The notes under the pieces: generated by a model
What the model was told of the DNA's origin: nothing
The model's database searches: none
What the model saw: only the letters and a program-made list of their open reading frames with translations
In this document: positions 26,892 to 34,514 of the stretch, piece after piece
Position numbering within the stretch: the first letter of the stretch is position 1
Layout: the number at the start of each line of letters is the position of its first letter
Translations under genes and position numbers: made by a program
Origin: Aquificota bacterium
GTDB lineage: Bacteria > Aquificota > Aquificia > Aquificales > Aquificaceae
Assembly: GCA_018771605.1 (NCBI GenBank)
Contig: CP076324.1
Span: 558,001 to 622,000 of the forward strand
Length of the DNA stretch: 64,000 nt
Direction of reading: 5' to 3'

Positions 26892-28148
26892 ATGAAAAGA
26901 TTCCTTGTTTGGGGCCTTGGTGTTAGCGGAAGGTCTGCGGTGGAGCTTTTGAAGGCAAAGGGCTTTGAGGTCTATAGCGGTGATGATGCAAGGGGTGATG
27001 ACTTTAGAGAGTATTTAGACCTTGTGGACACGGTAGTTTTATCTCCCGGCATCCCACCAAGGCATCCCTTATGGAAGGAAGCAGAAAGGAGAGGGCTTGA
27101 GCTTATAGGAGAGCTGGAGCTTGCTTGGAAGTTCTTCAAAGGCGTAGCCTTGGCCATAACGGGCACCGATGGCAAATCTACCACCACAAGGCTCACCTAC
27201 CTTATGCTAAGGGAGTACTATGCCAATGTGGAAGAAGGCGCCAATGCGGGAGTTCCCCTGTCTCAAATAGTTCTAAAAAACCCCTCTTGCATTGCGGTGC
27301 TTGAGGTCTCTTCCTTTCAAGGCAAGACCCTTAAAAGCTTTAGGCCCCATATAGGTGCCTTTTTGAACTTCTCCGAGGACCACCTTGACTGGCATGAAAG
27401 CCTTGAGGACTATCTGTGGAGCAAAAGAAATATCTTTATGAGACAAGAGGAAGAGGACTTTCTTTTACTAAACGGCCTTGATGAAAGGGTAAGGGCTACA
27501 GAGAACAAGGCTAAGAAGTTTTACCTTTTTAAGGAAGGTGCAGATGGCTACATAAAAGATGGAAGGGCTTACTTCCTTGGTGAGCCTCTCTTTGAGGTGG
27601 AAAGGTTAAAGATAAAAGGAAGGCACAACCATCAGAATGCCCTCTTTGCCAGCGCCATGGCAAGGCTCATGGGCGTGCCTTTGGAGATAATCCAAGAGGT
27701 TCTCTATAGCTTTAAAGGCCTTCCTTACAGGATGGAATACCTTGGAAGCTTTGGGGGTAGAGAGGTCTATAACGATTCTAAATCTACCACCGTAAACGCT
27801 TTGAGGTCTGCCCTTGAGAGCTTTGAGGACGGAAGGGTGGTGCTTATTGCGGGCGGAAGGGACAAGGGGGGAGACTTTGAAAGTATTAGGGACCTTGTAA
27901 AGAGAAAAACAAAGGCCTGTTTGCTTATAGGTGAGGCAAAAGAAAGAATAGCCAAGGCATGGAAGGGCTGTGAGGTCTATCTTCTCCAAAGCTTGGAGGA
28001 GGCCGTAAATAAAGCCTTTGAACTTTCAAGCCCGGGAGATATTATCCTCTTTTCTCCAGCCTGCGCCTCCTTTGATATGTTCAGAGATTACAAAGAAAGG
28101 GGGGAGAGGTTTAAGGCTATTGTTTTCAGCCTATCCTCTCCGCAATAG
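26892..28148 (+). CDS. murD: UDP-N-acetylmuramoylalanine-D-glutamate ligase MurD
   Basis: Cytosolic Mur ligase adding D-Glu to UDP-MurNAc-L-Ala. 418 residues, slightly short. N-terminal Rossmann-like GLGVSGRSAVELL (8-20), ATP-binding AITGTDGKSTTTRL (about 94), FLNFSEDHLDWH (about 156) and the C-terminal DSKSTTVNALRSAL (about 297) and AGGRDKGGDF motifs. Last gene of the mreBCD-mrdA cluster; convergent with icd, overlapping by 23 nt. Confidence 0.95.
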   Translation: MKRFLVWGLGVSGRSAVELLKAKGFEVYSGDDARGDDFREYLDLVDTVVLSPGIPPRHPLWKEAERRGLELIGELELAWKFFKGVALAITGTDGKSTTTRLTYLMLREYYANVEEGANAGVPLSQIVLKNPSCIAVLEVSSFQGKTLKSFRPHIGAFLNFSEDHLDWHESLEDYLWSKRNIFMRQEEEDFLLLNGLDERVRATENKAKKFYLFKEGADGYIKDGRAYFLGEPLFEVERLKIKGRHNHQNALFASAMARLMGVPLEIIQEVLYSFKGLPYRMEYLGSFGGREVYNDSKSTTVNALRSALESFEDGRVVLIAGGRDKGGDFESIRDLVKRKTKACLLIGEAKERIAKAWKGCEVYLLQSLEEAVNKAFELSSPGDIILFSPACASFDMFRDYKERGERFKAIVFSLSSPQ

Positions 28149-29391
28149 CCTTTGCAAAGTCAAAGGTGCTTAGCTCCTTTGCCTCAAGGCCCATTTTTCT
28201 AAAGCCGTTGGCTATGTCTGGAGTTCCAAGCCTGTCGCCTATGGCCCTTCTAACCGCTTGATAGATAAGCTCAGCCGGCTCTTTCCATCCAAGGTATTCA
28301 AGCATCATGGCGCCAGATAAGGTCAAGGATAGTGGGTTTGCCATGCCCTTGCCTGCTATATCGTAGGCCGTTCCGTGAGTGCTTTCAAAGAGGGCATAGC
28401 CATCGCCTATGTTTCCGCTTGGCACAAAGCCCGGTCCACCCACCAAAGCAGAGGCAAGGTCGGATATATAATCACCGTTAAGGTTTTGAGTAATTATCAC
28501 ATCGTAGGCCTCAGGCCTTAGGACCAACTGCATTAACATCTGGTCTGTTATAACCCTTACCATCAAAACCTGTCCTTCCTTTGGCTCACCCTCCGTTATA
28601 ACCCTTCCTTCAAACTCTGGCTCCTTTGCCACCTCAAAGGCCCAGTTCATAAAGGCTCCTTCCGTGGCCTTCATTATGTTCCCTTTTCCTACCACAGCCA
28701 CCACCTTCTTGTTGTTTTCCAAAGCCCACCTTAAGGCCTTCCTCACGTGCCTTTTTGTCTTGTATTCGCTCATAGGCTTTACCGTTATACCGCAATCCTC
28801 GGGAAGAGCATACTCAGAAACGCCCATCTCTTTTATAAAGAACTCCCTCACCTTTTGTGTGTTTTCTGCCCTTGGCATGTATTCTATGCTCATATAAACG
28901 TCGTCAGAGTTTTCCCTAAAGACTGCCACATTGACCCTTTCGGGGTTTGGTATGGGTGCAGGCTGTCCAAGCCAATAGACTGGCCTTATGGCAGAGTAAA
29001 AGTCCATAGATTGGCGAAGGATGGCATTGAGAGACTTTCCACCCTTTCCCACGGGCGTGCCAAGAGGTCCCTTTATGGAGACTATGGCGGTCTTTAACAC
29101 CTCAAGGGTCTCCTCTGGCATACGCTTGCCCGTTTTCTCCTCAGCCTTATCACCCGCAAGGAGTTCAACCCAGTATATTCTTCTCTTTCCTCCATAGGCC
29201 CTCTCTACAGCCGTGTTTACCACATGTATCATGGCAGGTGCGATCTCTGGACCTATGCCATCCCCTTCAATGTAAGGGACTATGGGATTGTCCGGCACCT
29301 CAAGGCTCTTATCCTCTTTAAGTTTTATAAACTGACCTTCCTGTGGTATGTTTGCCTTTCCTTCCCAAAGATACACATTGTCCCACTTCAT
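28126..29391 (-). CDS. icd: Isocitrate dehydrogenase (NADP-type family)
   Basis: Interconverts isocitrate and 2-oxoglutarate. 421 residues from the chosen ATG at 29391 (MKWDNVYLW), preceded by AGAGGTG; an upstream ATG at 29433 would add 14 residues of poor quality. IPYIEGDGIGPEI-type start, substrate-site SLNAILRQSMDFYSAIRP, NGDYISDLASALVGGPG, and HGTAYDIAGKGMANP match the decarboxylating dehydrogenase family. In Hydrogenobacter, a member of this family reduces oxalosuccinate made by 2-oxoglutarate carboxylase in the reverse TCA cycle; the same role is inferred here. It is not in the main reverse-TCA cluster. Confidence 0.93.
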   Translation of the reverse strand: MKWDNVYLWEGKANIPQEGQFIKLKEDKSLEVPDNPIVPYIEGDGIGPEIAPAMIHVVNTAVERAYGGKRRIYWVELLAGDKAEEKTGKRMPEETLEVLKTAIVSIKGPLGTPVGKGGKSLNAILRQSMDFYSAIRPVYWLGQPAPIPNPERVNVAVFRENSDDVYMSIEYMPRAENTQKVREFFIKEMGVSEYALPEDCGITVKPMSEYKTKRHVRKALRWALENNKKVVAVVGKGNIMKATEGAFMNWAFEVAKEPEFEGRVITEGEPKEGQVLMVRVITDQMLMQLVLRPEAYDVIITQNLNGDYISDLASALVGGPGFVPSGNIGDGYALFESTHGTAYDIAGKGMANPLSLTLSGAMMLEYLGWKEPAELIYQAVRRAIGDRLGTPDIANGFRKMGLEAKELSTFDFAKAIAERIG

Positions 29392-29443
29392 ACCTGCACC
29401 TCTTGAGTTTTTTAAGGAAGAAAATTTTACCACAGAAATTATA

Positions 29444-29455
29444 TGATTTATATCA
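29444..29455. promoter_or_regulatory. FNR/Crp-type inverted repeat upstream of icd
   Basis: TGAT-TTAT-ATCA is a perfect 4+4 dyad with the spacing of FNR/CRP-family sites, extended by one outer A/T pair. It lies 52 bases upstream of the icd ATG on the minus strand. Its AT-rich context makes chance possible, and no regulator of that family is in the window. Confidence 0.3.
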
Positions 29456-29559
29456 TGTTGAAATGACGTGAATTTTATGTTATATTATCAATCGGTACGC
29501 CTCCTTCCCTCGTGCGCCTTCATAGCACACTTCTTGGGGCCTTTCCCCTTCCCTTCTTC

Positions 29560-29967
29560 CTACTCTATATAACACCTAAAAGGTCTAACATCTACAGTGC
29601 AATAGGCTCTGTAGCTGTCAGATCCCTCAATGTAAGCTACTATAACACCTTGGGACAAAAGGCCAGAATTACTGCAGACAGGAGTGGTCAATACACTTAT
29701 TTTTACATTCCCACCGGCCACTTGATTGTTTTCTCTACAGTTTGGAAACCTTGAGTCTCCTATTGGATTGTTATAAGTCTCATCCTTTGCTTCTGAACTA
29801 CAATAGGAAGCAATATCATTCATACAAGCCCTTGCCGAGGGAAGAGCATAAGAGGTAACCATAGCTTTTGTTCTGTAGTTTAGGTAGGAAGGAATAGCTA
29901 TGGAGGCAAGCACTGCCAAAATGGCAATCACTACCAAAAGTTCTATAAGAGAAAAACCCCTTTTCAT
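29560..29967 (-). CDS. Type IV pilin-like protein, second of a tandem pair
   Basis: 135 residues from the ATG at 29967 ([13 protein letters not shown]). A short basic leader is followed by the prepilin site G4/F5 and a 24-residue hydrophobic helix with Glu5 of the mature protein, as in PilA/PilE pseudopilins. The C-terminal part has several Cys ([30 protein letters not shown]), suggesting disulfides. The 60 upstream bases in frame encode a terminator hairpin rather than protein, so that start is rejected. Related to the pilin at 30000. Confidence 0.88.
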   Translation of the reverse strand: MKRGFSLIELLVVIAILAVLASIAIPSYLNYRTKAMVTSYALPSARACMNDIASYCSSEAKDETYNNPIGDSRFPNCRENNQVAGGNVKISVLTTPVCSNSGLLSQGVIVAYIEGSDSYRAYCTVDVRPFRCYIE

Positions 29968-29992
29968 AACAAAAGCCCCCAAGATGGGGGCT
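29968..29992 (-). terminator. Terminator-like hairpin between tandem pilins
   Basis: On the minus strand AGCCCCC-ATCTT-GGGGGCT followed by TTTGTT, starting 8 bases after the first pilin stop codon. The T run ends directly at the ATG of the second pilin, and the 3' arm GGGGG sits at Shine-Dalgarno distance. It therefore looks both like an intrinsic terminator and like part of the second gene's translation start. Confidence 0.75.
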
Positions 29993-29999
29993 GGGATGG

Positions 30000-30479
30000 T
30001 TATTGTTGTCTTGCCTCTACAGTACACCTAACGCTTTCACCACCAGCTTGTTGTTGACCACCTACATAGGAACACCTAGCCTGGTAGTCAGGCACTCCGC
30101 TAAGTGTAGCAATTACGTTTCCATTAGGTGATTGTCCATCCGGTTGGCATTGTTGATTATTAAAAGCACTTGCGTCCAGAGTTACCTGTCCACCTGCAGT
30201 ATTAACTGTTTGGTTTCTGCAGTTGTTAAGATTTGCAGTATTTATATTTGCACCAGGATTCTCAATACAAAATGCTACTATATCCATCATACAACCCCTT
30301 GCTATCGGCTCTGCGTAAGAGCTTACCTTTGCCCTCCTTTGGTAGGCAAGATACTGCGGTATGGCCAAGGATGCCAATATGGCTATGATGGCTATGACTA
30401 CAAGGAGCTCAATGAGGGTAAAACCCTTTGAGCTGTTGAGCCTTACGGCTTTGCTTGTGGCTTGGTAAAGGTTTCTCAT
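30000..30479 (-). CDS. Type IV pilin (major pilin candidate)
   Basis: 159 residues from the ATG at 30479, preceded by AAAGGAGGG 6 bases upstream. Leader [19 protein letters not shown], then [39 protein letters not shown] with the G/F prepilin peptidase site, Glu5 and the N-methylation Phe. The globular part is rich in Asn/Gln with several Cys ([29 protein letters not shown]). It sits next to the pilM-pilQ operon and has its own promoter and a strong Shine-Dalgarno, so it is the likely major pilin. Confidence 0.92.
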   Translation of the reverse strand: MRNLYQATSKAVRLNSSKGFTLIELLVVIAIIAILASLAIPQYLAYQRRAKVSSYAEPIARGCMMDIVAFCIENPGANINTANLNNCRNQTVNTAGGQVTLDASAFNNQQCQPDGQSPNGNVIATLSGVPDYQARCSYVGGQQQAGGESVRCTVEARQQ

Positions 30480-30489
30480 GGCTAAACCC

Positions 30490-30525
30490 TCCTTTAGAGT
30501 ATTTCCTCCCCTTTTAGAGGAGGAT
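30490..30525 (-). promoter_or_regulatory. Pilin 5' UTR hairpin with anti-Shine-Dalgarno segment
   Basis: The minus strand reads TCCTCCTCTAAAAGGGGAGGA and then AAAGGAGGG before the ATG. The CCTCC segment can pair either with the adjacent GGGGAGG (hairpin, leaving the Shine-Dalgarno free) or with the true AAGGAGG (blocking it). This could be a translational switch; it is inferred from pairing only. Confidence 0.4.
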
Positions 30526-30531
30526 AGGTAT

Positions 30532-30560
30532 ATTTTTATCACTTTTTACACACATGTCAA
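30532..30560 (-). promoter_or_regulatory. Promoter of the major pilin
   Basis: Perfect -35 TTGACA (30555-30560) followed after 16-17 bases by TAAAAA/AAAAAT (30532-30538), on the minus strand, starting just downstream of the membrane-protein gene stop at 30567. It gives the pilins transcription independent of the pilM-pilQ operon. Confidence 0.55.
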
Positions 30561-30566
30561 GCATCT

Positions 30567-31181
30567 TCACGAAAACTTCACGTTTGAATAAACCAATATA
30601 CCCACGCTAAAGGAAAGCATAGCCAAGCCCAAAAGCCTTCCAAAAGGTATTCCGCTGGATATAAGATAAAGGCCTATAAGGGGAAGACTATAGGCAAGGA
30701 TTATCCAGTTTTTGTCTTTTGGGTATCTTATTTCAAGGAACTTGGCAATTGGTGGTGCTTCTTTTGTTGTTATAAAGGCATAGTAGTAGCCAACTATCAA
30801 AAGTAGAGAAAGTATAAGTTGAAAGTAGGCTTGAGCCTTTGAAGAGGAAAATAGGTAGCCAAGCATAATCCTAAAATCCGAAGAGTATATGGAGAGTTTT
30901 AGTATATAGAAAAGCAAAAGGTTATCCAAAAAGAGGGAGACCAAAGAGAGGACAGGAAGGGGAGGGCTTTCTTTGCTTTCCATAAGAATAACTTCACATA
31001 CGCCATTTAGGTCATTCTTAAGCTTCAAAAACTGGTCTTCCTTGCATTCTATTATCACCTGGTCCAAGCCTTCTGAAAGACTTTTATAAAGGGGTGCAGG
31101 GCTTAAAGCAAGGTTTGTAAAACATTCAAAAACCTTATCCACGTTGCCTTCATTTATTCCTTTTATTAAAACTCTCATCAT
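30567..31181 (-). CDS. Membrane protein of unknown function in the pilus operon
   Basis: 204 residues. A cytosolic head of about 75 residues (VIIECKEDQFLKLKNDLNG...) is followed by about four membrane helices: LPVLSLVSLFLDNLLLFYIL, YFQLILSLLLIVGYYYAFI, WIILAYSLPLIGLYLI and LLGLAMLSFSVGILVY. No family recognised. The ATG overlaps the pilQ stop by 4 nt, so it is translated with the pilus operon; a role in pilus assembly or regulation is guesswork. Confidence 0.7.
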   Translation of the reverse strand: MMRVLIKGINEGNVDKVFECFTNLALSPAPLYKSLSEGLDQVIIECKEDQFLKLKNDLNGVCEVILMESKESPPLPVLSLVSLFLDNLLLFYILKLSIYSSDFRIMLGYLFSSSKAQAYFQLILSLLLIVGYYYAFITTKEAPPIAKFLEIRYPKDKNWIILAYSLPLIGLYLISSGIPFGRLLGLAMLSFSVGILVYSNVKFS

Positions 31182-32932
31182 TGGGTTAGCAGAGTGGGCG
31201 TTATAAATATCAAAAGTTCCCTATCAGCTATGTTTATCTTTTCTTGGCCAAAGAGGTATTTGAGAATTGGTACTCTTACAAGGCCCGGCAGGCCTTCATT
31301 GGTTTGACTATCTTGACTATCTATTATGCCACCAAGCACAGCAGTTTGACCGCTTTCTACTACTATTTTTGTTTTTACCTCCCTTGTATTTATAGCAGGT
31401 CCTTGTGGTGTTTGAATACCAACCGTATCTCTCCTCAATGTTAAATCTATTAAAATCCTTCCGTCTGGAGACACTATTGGAGTAACGTCAAGCTCCAAAA
31501 CTACATCTTTAAACTGTACATTTTGAACGGCTGTAGCACCAGGTCCAGGTGATGCTGTCAAATATGGCACTTGTATACCTTGTTTTATAATAGCCTTTTG
31601 CCCGTTTATAGCAACCACCATGGGCTTTGCTATGCTTCTTGCCTTGTTTATCCTTTCAAGGGCAGAAATCCTAAGGTTTAGGGCGTTTAACATACCCTTT
31701 TGATAAGTAAACACAAAAAGACCACCGGGGTTTGGAGAAAGACCAGGCACTAAAAGGGGCGATCCTGCAGTGTTTGGTGGCAGGCCCATATTAGCACTTG
31801 CACCACCTTGCCAAAACTGTGGAACTCTTGCTTGAGATAAAAGAGCATTCCAATTTATACCCAGTTCTCTCAAAGCCTCAGAAGATATCTCCACAATACG
31901 GGCTTCTATGGATATTCTCACAGGCGTATCACTAATATATTCTTTAAAAATCTCTTTTATTCTTTGTATTACATCCGGATAATCTGTTATCATTACAGCG
32001 TTAAATTCCCTTATTACAGGCACAGGGCCGGCAGGCTTTTCTCTTACTTCTTCTCTGGTAGTCTTACCAGCAACTTCTGTTCTTACTTCATCCACTCTTT
32101 CCTTTTCTACCAAAGCTCCACCACTCAAAACTTGCCCAGCCTCGGACCTATAAGGCTCTATCATCTTGATAAACTCTTCCGGGCTTACATACTTAAGGTA
32201 AAAGATCTTTGTGACAGGCCTTCTTTCTGAAGGTGTGGTAGTTAAAAAGGGCTTTAGGATCTTTTCATACTCCTCCAATCTCTTGGGTGTATCCCTTATA
32301 ACCAAGGCGTTAAAGTCGTAGGCTTTTGTTATGAGTGTGTCTTGAGATGTATGAGGTTTTATCCTTTTCTCTGCCTCATCCAAGTCTATAAACTTTAAAT
32401 AAAAAACCTTGGTTTGTATTTCCTCCCTTGGTACTAAGGCTTGCGCCAATCTTCTATAATCCTTTAAAACAGGCTCAAGCTTTTTTATATTTGCTTCCTC
32501 ATCTCTCACATATATGGTTTTTAGAGTTTTATCCCATACTATCTCCGCAGAGGGGCTTACCCTTGCCTTTAAAAAGTTTATAACCTCATTTACTTCTCTT
32601 TCATCCAGTCCAACCACGCTTACACTTATGCTTCCAGCTTTCGTGATACGATAAACCTTCTTATCTACCGGTACGGCTATAAGGTTATTTTCCTTCAAAA
32701 TAATGTTAAAAGCTTCCCCAACAGGCACAGGCTTATATATGGCTACGCTTACCGTTTTCTGAAGGTCTTGTGAAATGGCGGGGTCAAAGACAAGGTTCAT
32801 CTGAGAAACTTCTGATAAAGCCTTTAGCACCGTTTCCAGTTTTACATTTTCAAACTTCATCTCCCTTATAACCTGAGCATGGGAGAAGCTAATAAGTAGC
32901 ACCAGTAAAAAGGCATAGATAAACCTTTTCAT
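31178..32932 (-). CDS. pilQ: Type IV pilus secretin PilQ
   Basis: Outer-membrane secretin forming the pilus exit channel. 584 residues: signal peptide (KRFIYAFLLVLLISFSHA), an STN-like domain (EMKFENVKLETVLKALSEVSQMNLVFDP, about 25-100), two or three N-domains with the FYLKFIDLDEAE / FYLKYVSPEEF repeats, then the secretin core from about residue 360 (VRISIEARIVEISSEALRELGINW) with VESGQTAVLGGIIDSQ and the RVPILKYLFG and ELLIFITP terminal motifs. Overlaps the preceding 73-residue gene by 4 nt. Confidence 0.95.
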   Translation of the reverse strand: MKRFIYAFLLVLLISFSHAQVIREMKFENVKLETVLKALSEVSQMNLVFDPAISQDLQKTVSVAIYKPVPVGEAFNIILKENNLIAVPVDKKVYRITKAGSISVSVVGLDEREVNEVINFLKARVSPSAEIVWDKTLKTIYVRDEEANIKKLEPVLKDYRRLAQALVPREEIQTKVFYLKFIDLDEAEKRIKPHTSQDTLITKAYDFNALVIRDTPKRLEEYEKILKPFLTTTPSERRPVTKIFYLKYVSPEEFIKMIEPYRSEAGQVLSGGALVEKERVDEVRTEVAGKTTREEVREKPAGPVPVIREFNAVMITDYPDVIQRIKEIFKEYISDTPVRISIEARIVEISSEALRELGINWNALLSQARVPQFWQGGASANMGLPPNTAGSPLLVPGLSPNPGGLFVFTYQKGMLNALNLRISALERINKARSIAKPMVVAINGQKAIIKQGIQVPYLTASPGPGATAVQNVQFKDVVLELDVTPIVSPDGRILIDLTLRRDTVGIQTPQGPAINTREVKTKIVVESGQTAVLGGIIDSQDSQTNEGLPGLVRVPILKYLFGQEKINIADRELLIFITPTLLTQ

Positions 32933-33150
32933 TTTTTTCCTCCTTCCTCTACCCTTTTTAGATAATCGGATGGTTTTTTATCCACTTTTATAGTCTTTAC
33001 AGAACCTCCCTTATCTTCTATCACAAGATAGTTTTCTACCTTTCCCTTTTTTTCCACCACTATATAACCCACCACACCTTCAAGGTTCTGAAAGGCATTC
33101 TGCGCATAAGATAGGCTAACAAGTATAAGTGCTACAATATACCTTGTCAT
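32929..33150 (-). CDS. Small exported protein between pilO and pilQ (PilP position)
   Basis: 73 residues: a signal peptide (MTRYIVALILVSLSYAQ) and a short beta-rich part (EGVVGYIVVEKKGKVENYLVIEDKG). PilP, the secretin-linking lipoprotein, normally sits here, but this protein is less than half its usual length and has no lipobox Cys. It might be a reduced PilP analogue. 4-nt overlaps with both neighbours show it belongs to the operon. Confidence 0.75.
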   Translation of the reverse strand: MTRYIVALILVSLSYAQNAFQNLEGVVGYIVVEKKGKVENYLVIEDKGGSVKTIKVDKKPSDYLKRVEEGGKK

Positions 33151-33866
33151 TGCCCTTCCTCCTTCATAATTAAGAATAGCACAACTTCTGCCCTTACTTT
33201 ATTTGCACCTTCCGGCGTCAATGTTATGGAAGAAGGATAGGATATTACCCCTTCTTTTGCAAGCCTTTCTAAAAATTTTCTAACCGACCCATAGGGACCA
33301 GAAAGAGTGATCTTTAATTCGCTCCTTAAGAAGCTTACACCCTTTGGCTGTTGTTGTGCTTGCTTTTGTTGTTGCTGTGTTTTTTGTTGTTGAGCTTGTT
33401 GTTGCCCTTGCTGTTGCTGTTGAACTTCTTTTACTATTTTCTTATCACCTTCCTGTATAAGCTCGTAATTTACCTTTTGTGGGCTTGACACCTGAAGGTT
33501 AAGTATTACTACTCCGCTTTTAGTGGCTATGTTCCCTATATTTCTTATGATCTTTGCAGCATCCTTTTCTGTAGGTATTTCACCTACCATACTGGTAAGT
33601 TCTGCGTATTTTTGTGCATATTCCAGTTCCAATCTTTCCTTTTCTTTCTTTAAGTTATTCAAAATAGTGGGCTTCATACTGCCCTTTATAGTTTCTATTT
33701 CTTTTTCTACTCTATCCTTTTCCAATCTTAATCTGTTGGTTTCTTCTAAAGCTGGCGATATGAGAATAAACCATATATAAAAGATTAGTAAGATAGGTAA
33801 ACCAAGCACCAAAAAATACTTCTGCCAGGGTGGTAGGTTCTTAAACTGCGCTTTTATGTTTTCCAT
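33147..33866 (-). CDS. pilO: Type IV pilus inner-membrane protein PilO
   Basis: 239 residues: cytosolic N-terminus (PPWQKYFLVLG), one membrane helix (about 18-38), coiled coil (about 40-95, KDRVEKEIETIKGS) and a periplasmic ferredoxin-like domain (IIRNIGNIATKSGVVILNL ... SLRSELKITLSGPYGSVRKFLERLAKE). Unusual is a Gln-dominated tract of about 30 residues (about 144-172) inside the domain linker. Part of pilM-pilN-pilO; 3 nt after pilN. Confidence 0.9.
   Translation of the reverse strand: MENIKAQFKNLPPWQKYFLVLGLPILLIFYIWFILISPALEETNRLRLEKDRVEKEIETIKGSMKPTILNNLKKEKERLELEYAQKYAELTSMVGEIPTEKDAAKIIRNIGNIATKSGVVILNLQVSSPQKVNYELIQEGDKKIVKEVQQQQQGQQQAQQQKTQQQQKQAQQQPKGVSFLRSELKITLSGPYGSVRKFLERLAKEGVISYPSSITLTPEGANKVRAEVVLFLIMKEEGQ
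33357..33434 (-). repeat. Gln-codon-rich low-complexity tract in pilO
   Basis: Runs of CAA/CAG codons (plus strand TTG/CTG) encoding a tract of mostly Gln with scattered Ala, Lys, Thr and Gly. The simple triplet repeat probably varies in length between strains. Confidence 0.85.
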
Positions 33867-33869
33867 GAC

Positions 33870-34514
33870 CTATTTCCCCTCCTGAATAGGCTTCTCCATA
33901 GAAAGCTTGGCATTGTAATACTCAAAACCGCTTGGCGTTGCCTTCCTTTCTACAGGGCTTATGGTAATCTTTTTGGACCTATCTCCCACAATTTTACCAT
34001 AGGTGCTAATACTTTGATAATCAAAGGTATTTATATCCAGTTCAGACTTTACTGTTTGCGTATTTATATCCAGACTTTGCTTGTAAGTATTAACCCAAGA
34101 TGTTTTTGGTAAAGATAGAGTATATAAATCAAGGCTGTTGTTAAACGGATTATAGTAAGATTTTAGCCCAACAATAATGTCTTTGCTTTTATCTATATCT
34201 TGTATTTGAGCTTTTAAACGTGCAATCTCTGTTTCCAAAGATTTTTTCTGTTCCAAAAATCTTTTTGATTGAGCTTGAAGCCTGCTTTTTTCTATGTTCA
34301 ATTCTTCTAACTTCTTCCTTAAATCTTCTTTATCTTGGTTCAGTTTGAAATAGTATCCTGCAACGAGTATAACCACTACCCAAAGAAAGGCTCCAGCGTA
34401 ATACAAAGAATTTACTTTTAAAAGGTCCTGCACTTTTAAGTTTTTTAAAGCTGTTAAGTCTATGCTTATACCTCTTTTCTTCTGTTCAGCCTTTAGTAGA
34501 TTTATCTTAATCAT
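33870..34514 (-). CDS. pilN: Type IV pilus assembly protein PilN
   Basis: Inner-membrane bitopic protein bridging PilM and PilO. 214 residues. The N-terminal MIKINLLKAEQKK resembles the INLLPWR motif that binds PilM. A membrane helix spans about residues 38-57 (YYAGAFLWVVVILVAGYYF), then a coiled coil (about 60-115, KLEELNIEKSRLQAQ) and a periplasmic domain. Overlaps pilM by 4 nt. Confidence 0.9.
   Translation of the reverse strand: MIKINLLKAEQKKRGISIDLTALKNLKVQDLLKVNSLYYAGAFLWVVVILVAGYYFKLNQDKEDLRKKLEELNIEKSRLQAQSKRFLEQKKSLETEIARLKAQIQDIDKSKDIIVGLKSYYNPFNNSLDLYTLSLPKTSWVNTYKQSLDINTQTVKSELDINTFDYQSISTYGKIVGDRSKKITISPVERKATPSGFEYYNAKLSMEKPIQEGK

Noticed and set aside
29968-30027. In-frame upstream extension of the second pilin (20 residues)
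   Set aside because: It encodes the terminator hairpin and the end of pilin 1; the prepilin leader MKRGFSL begins at 29967.
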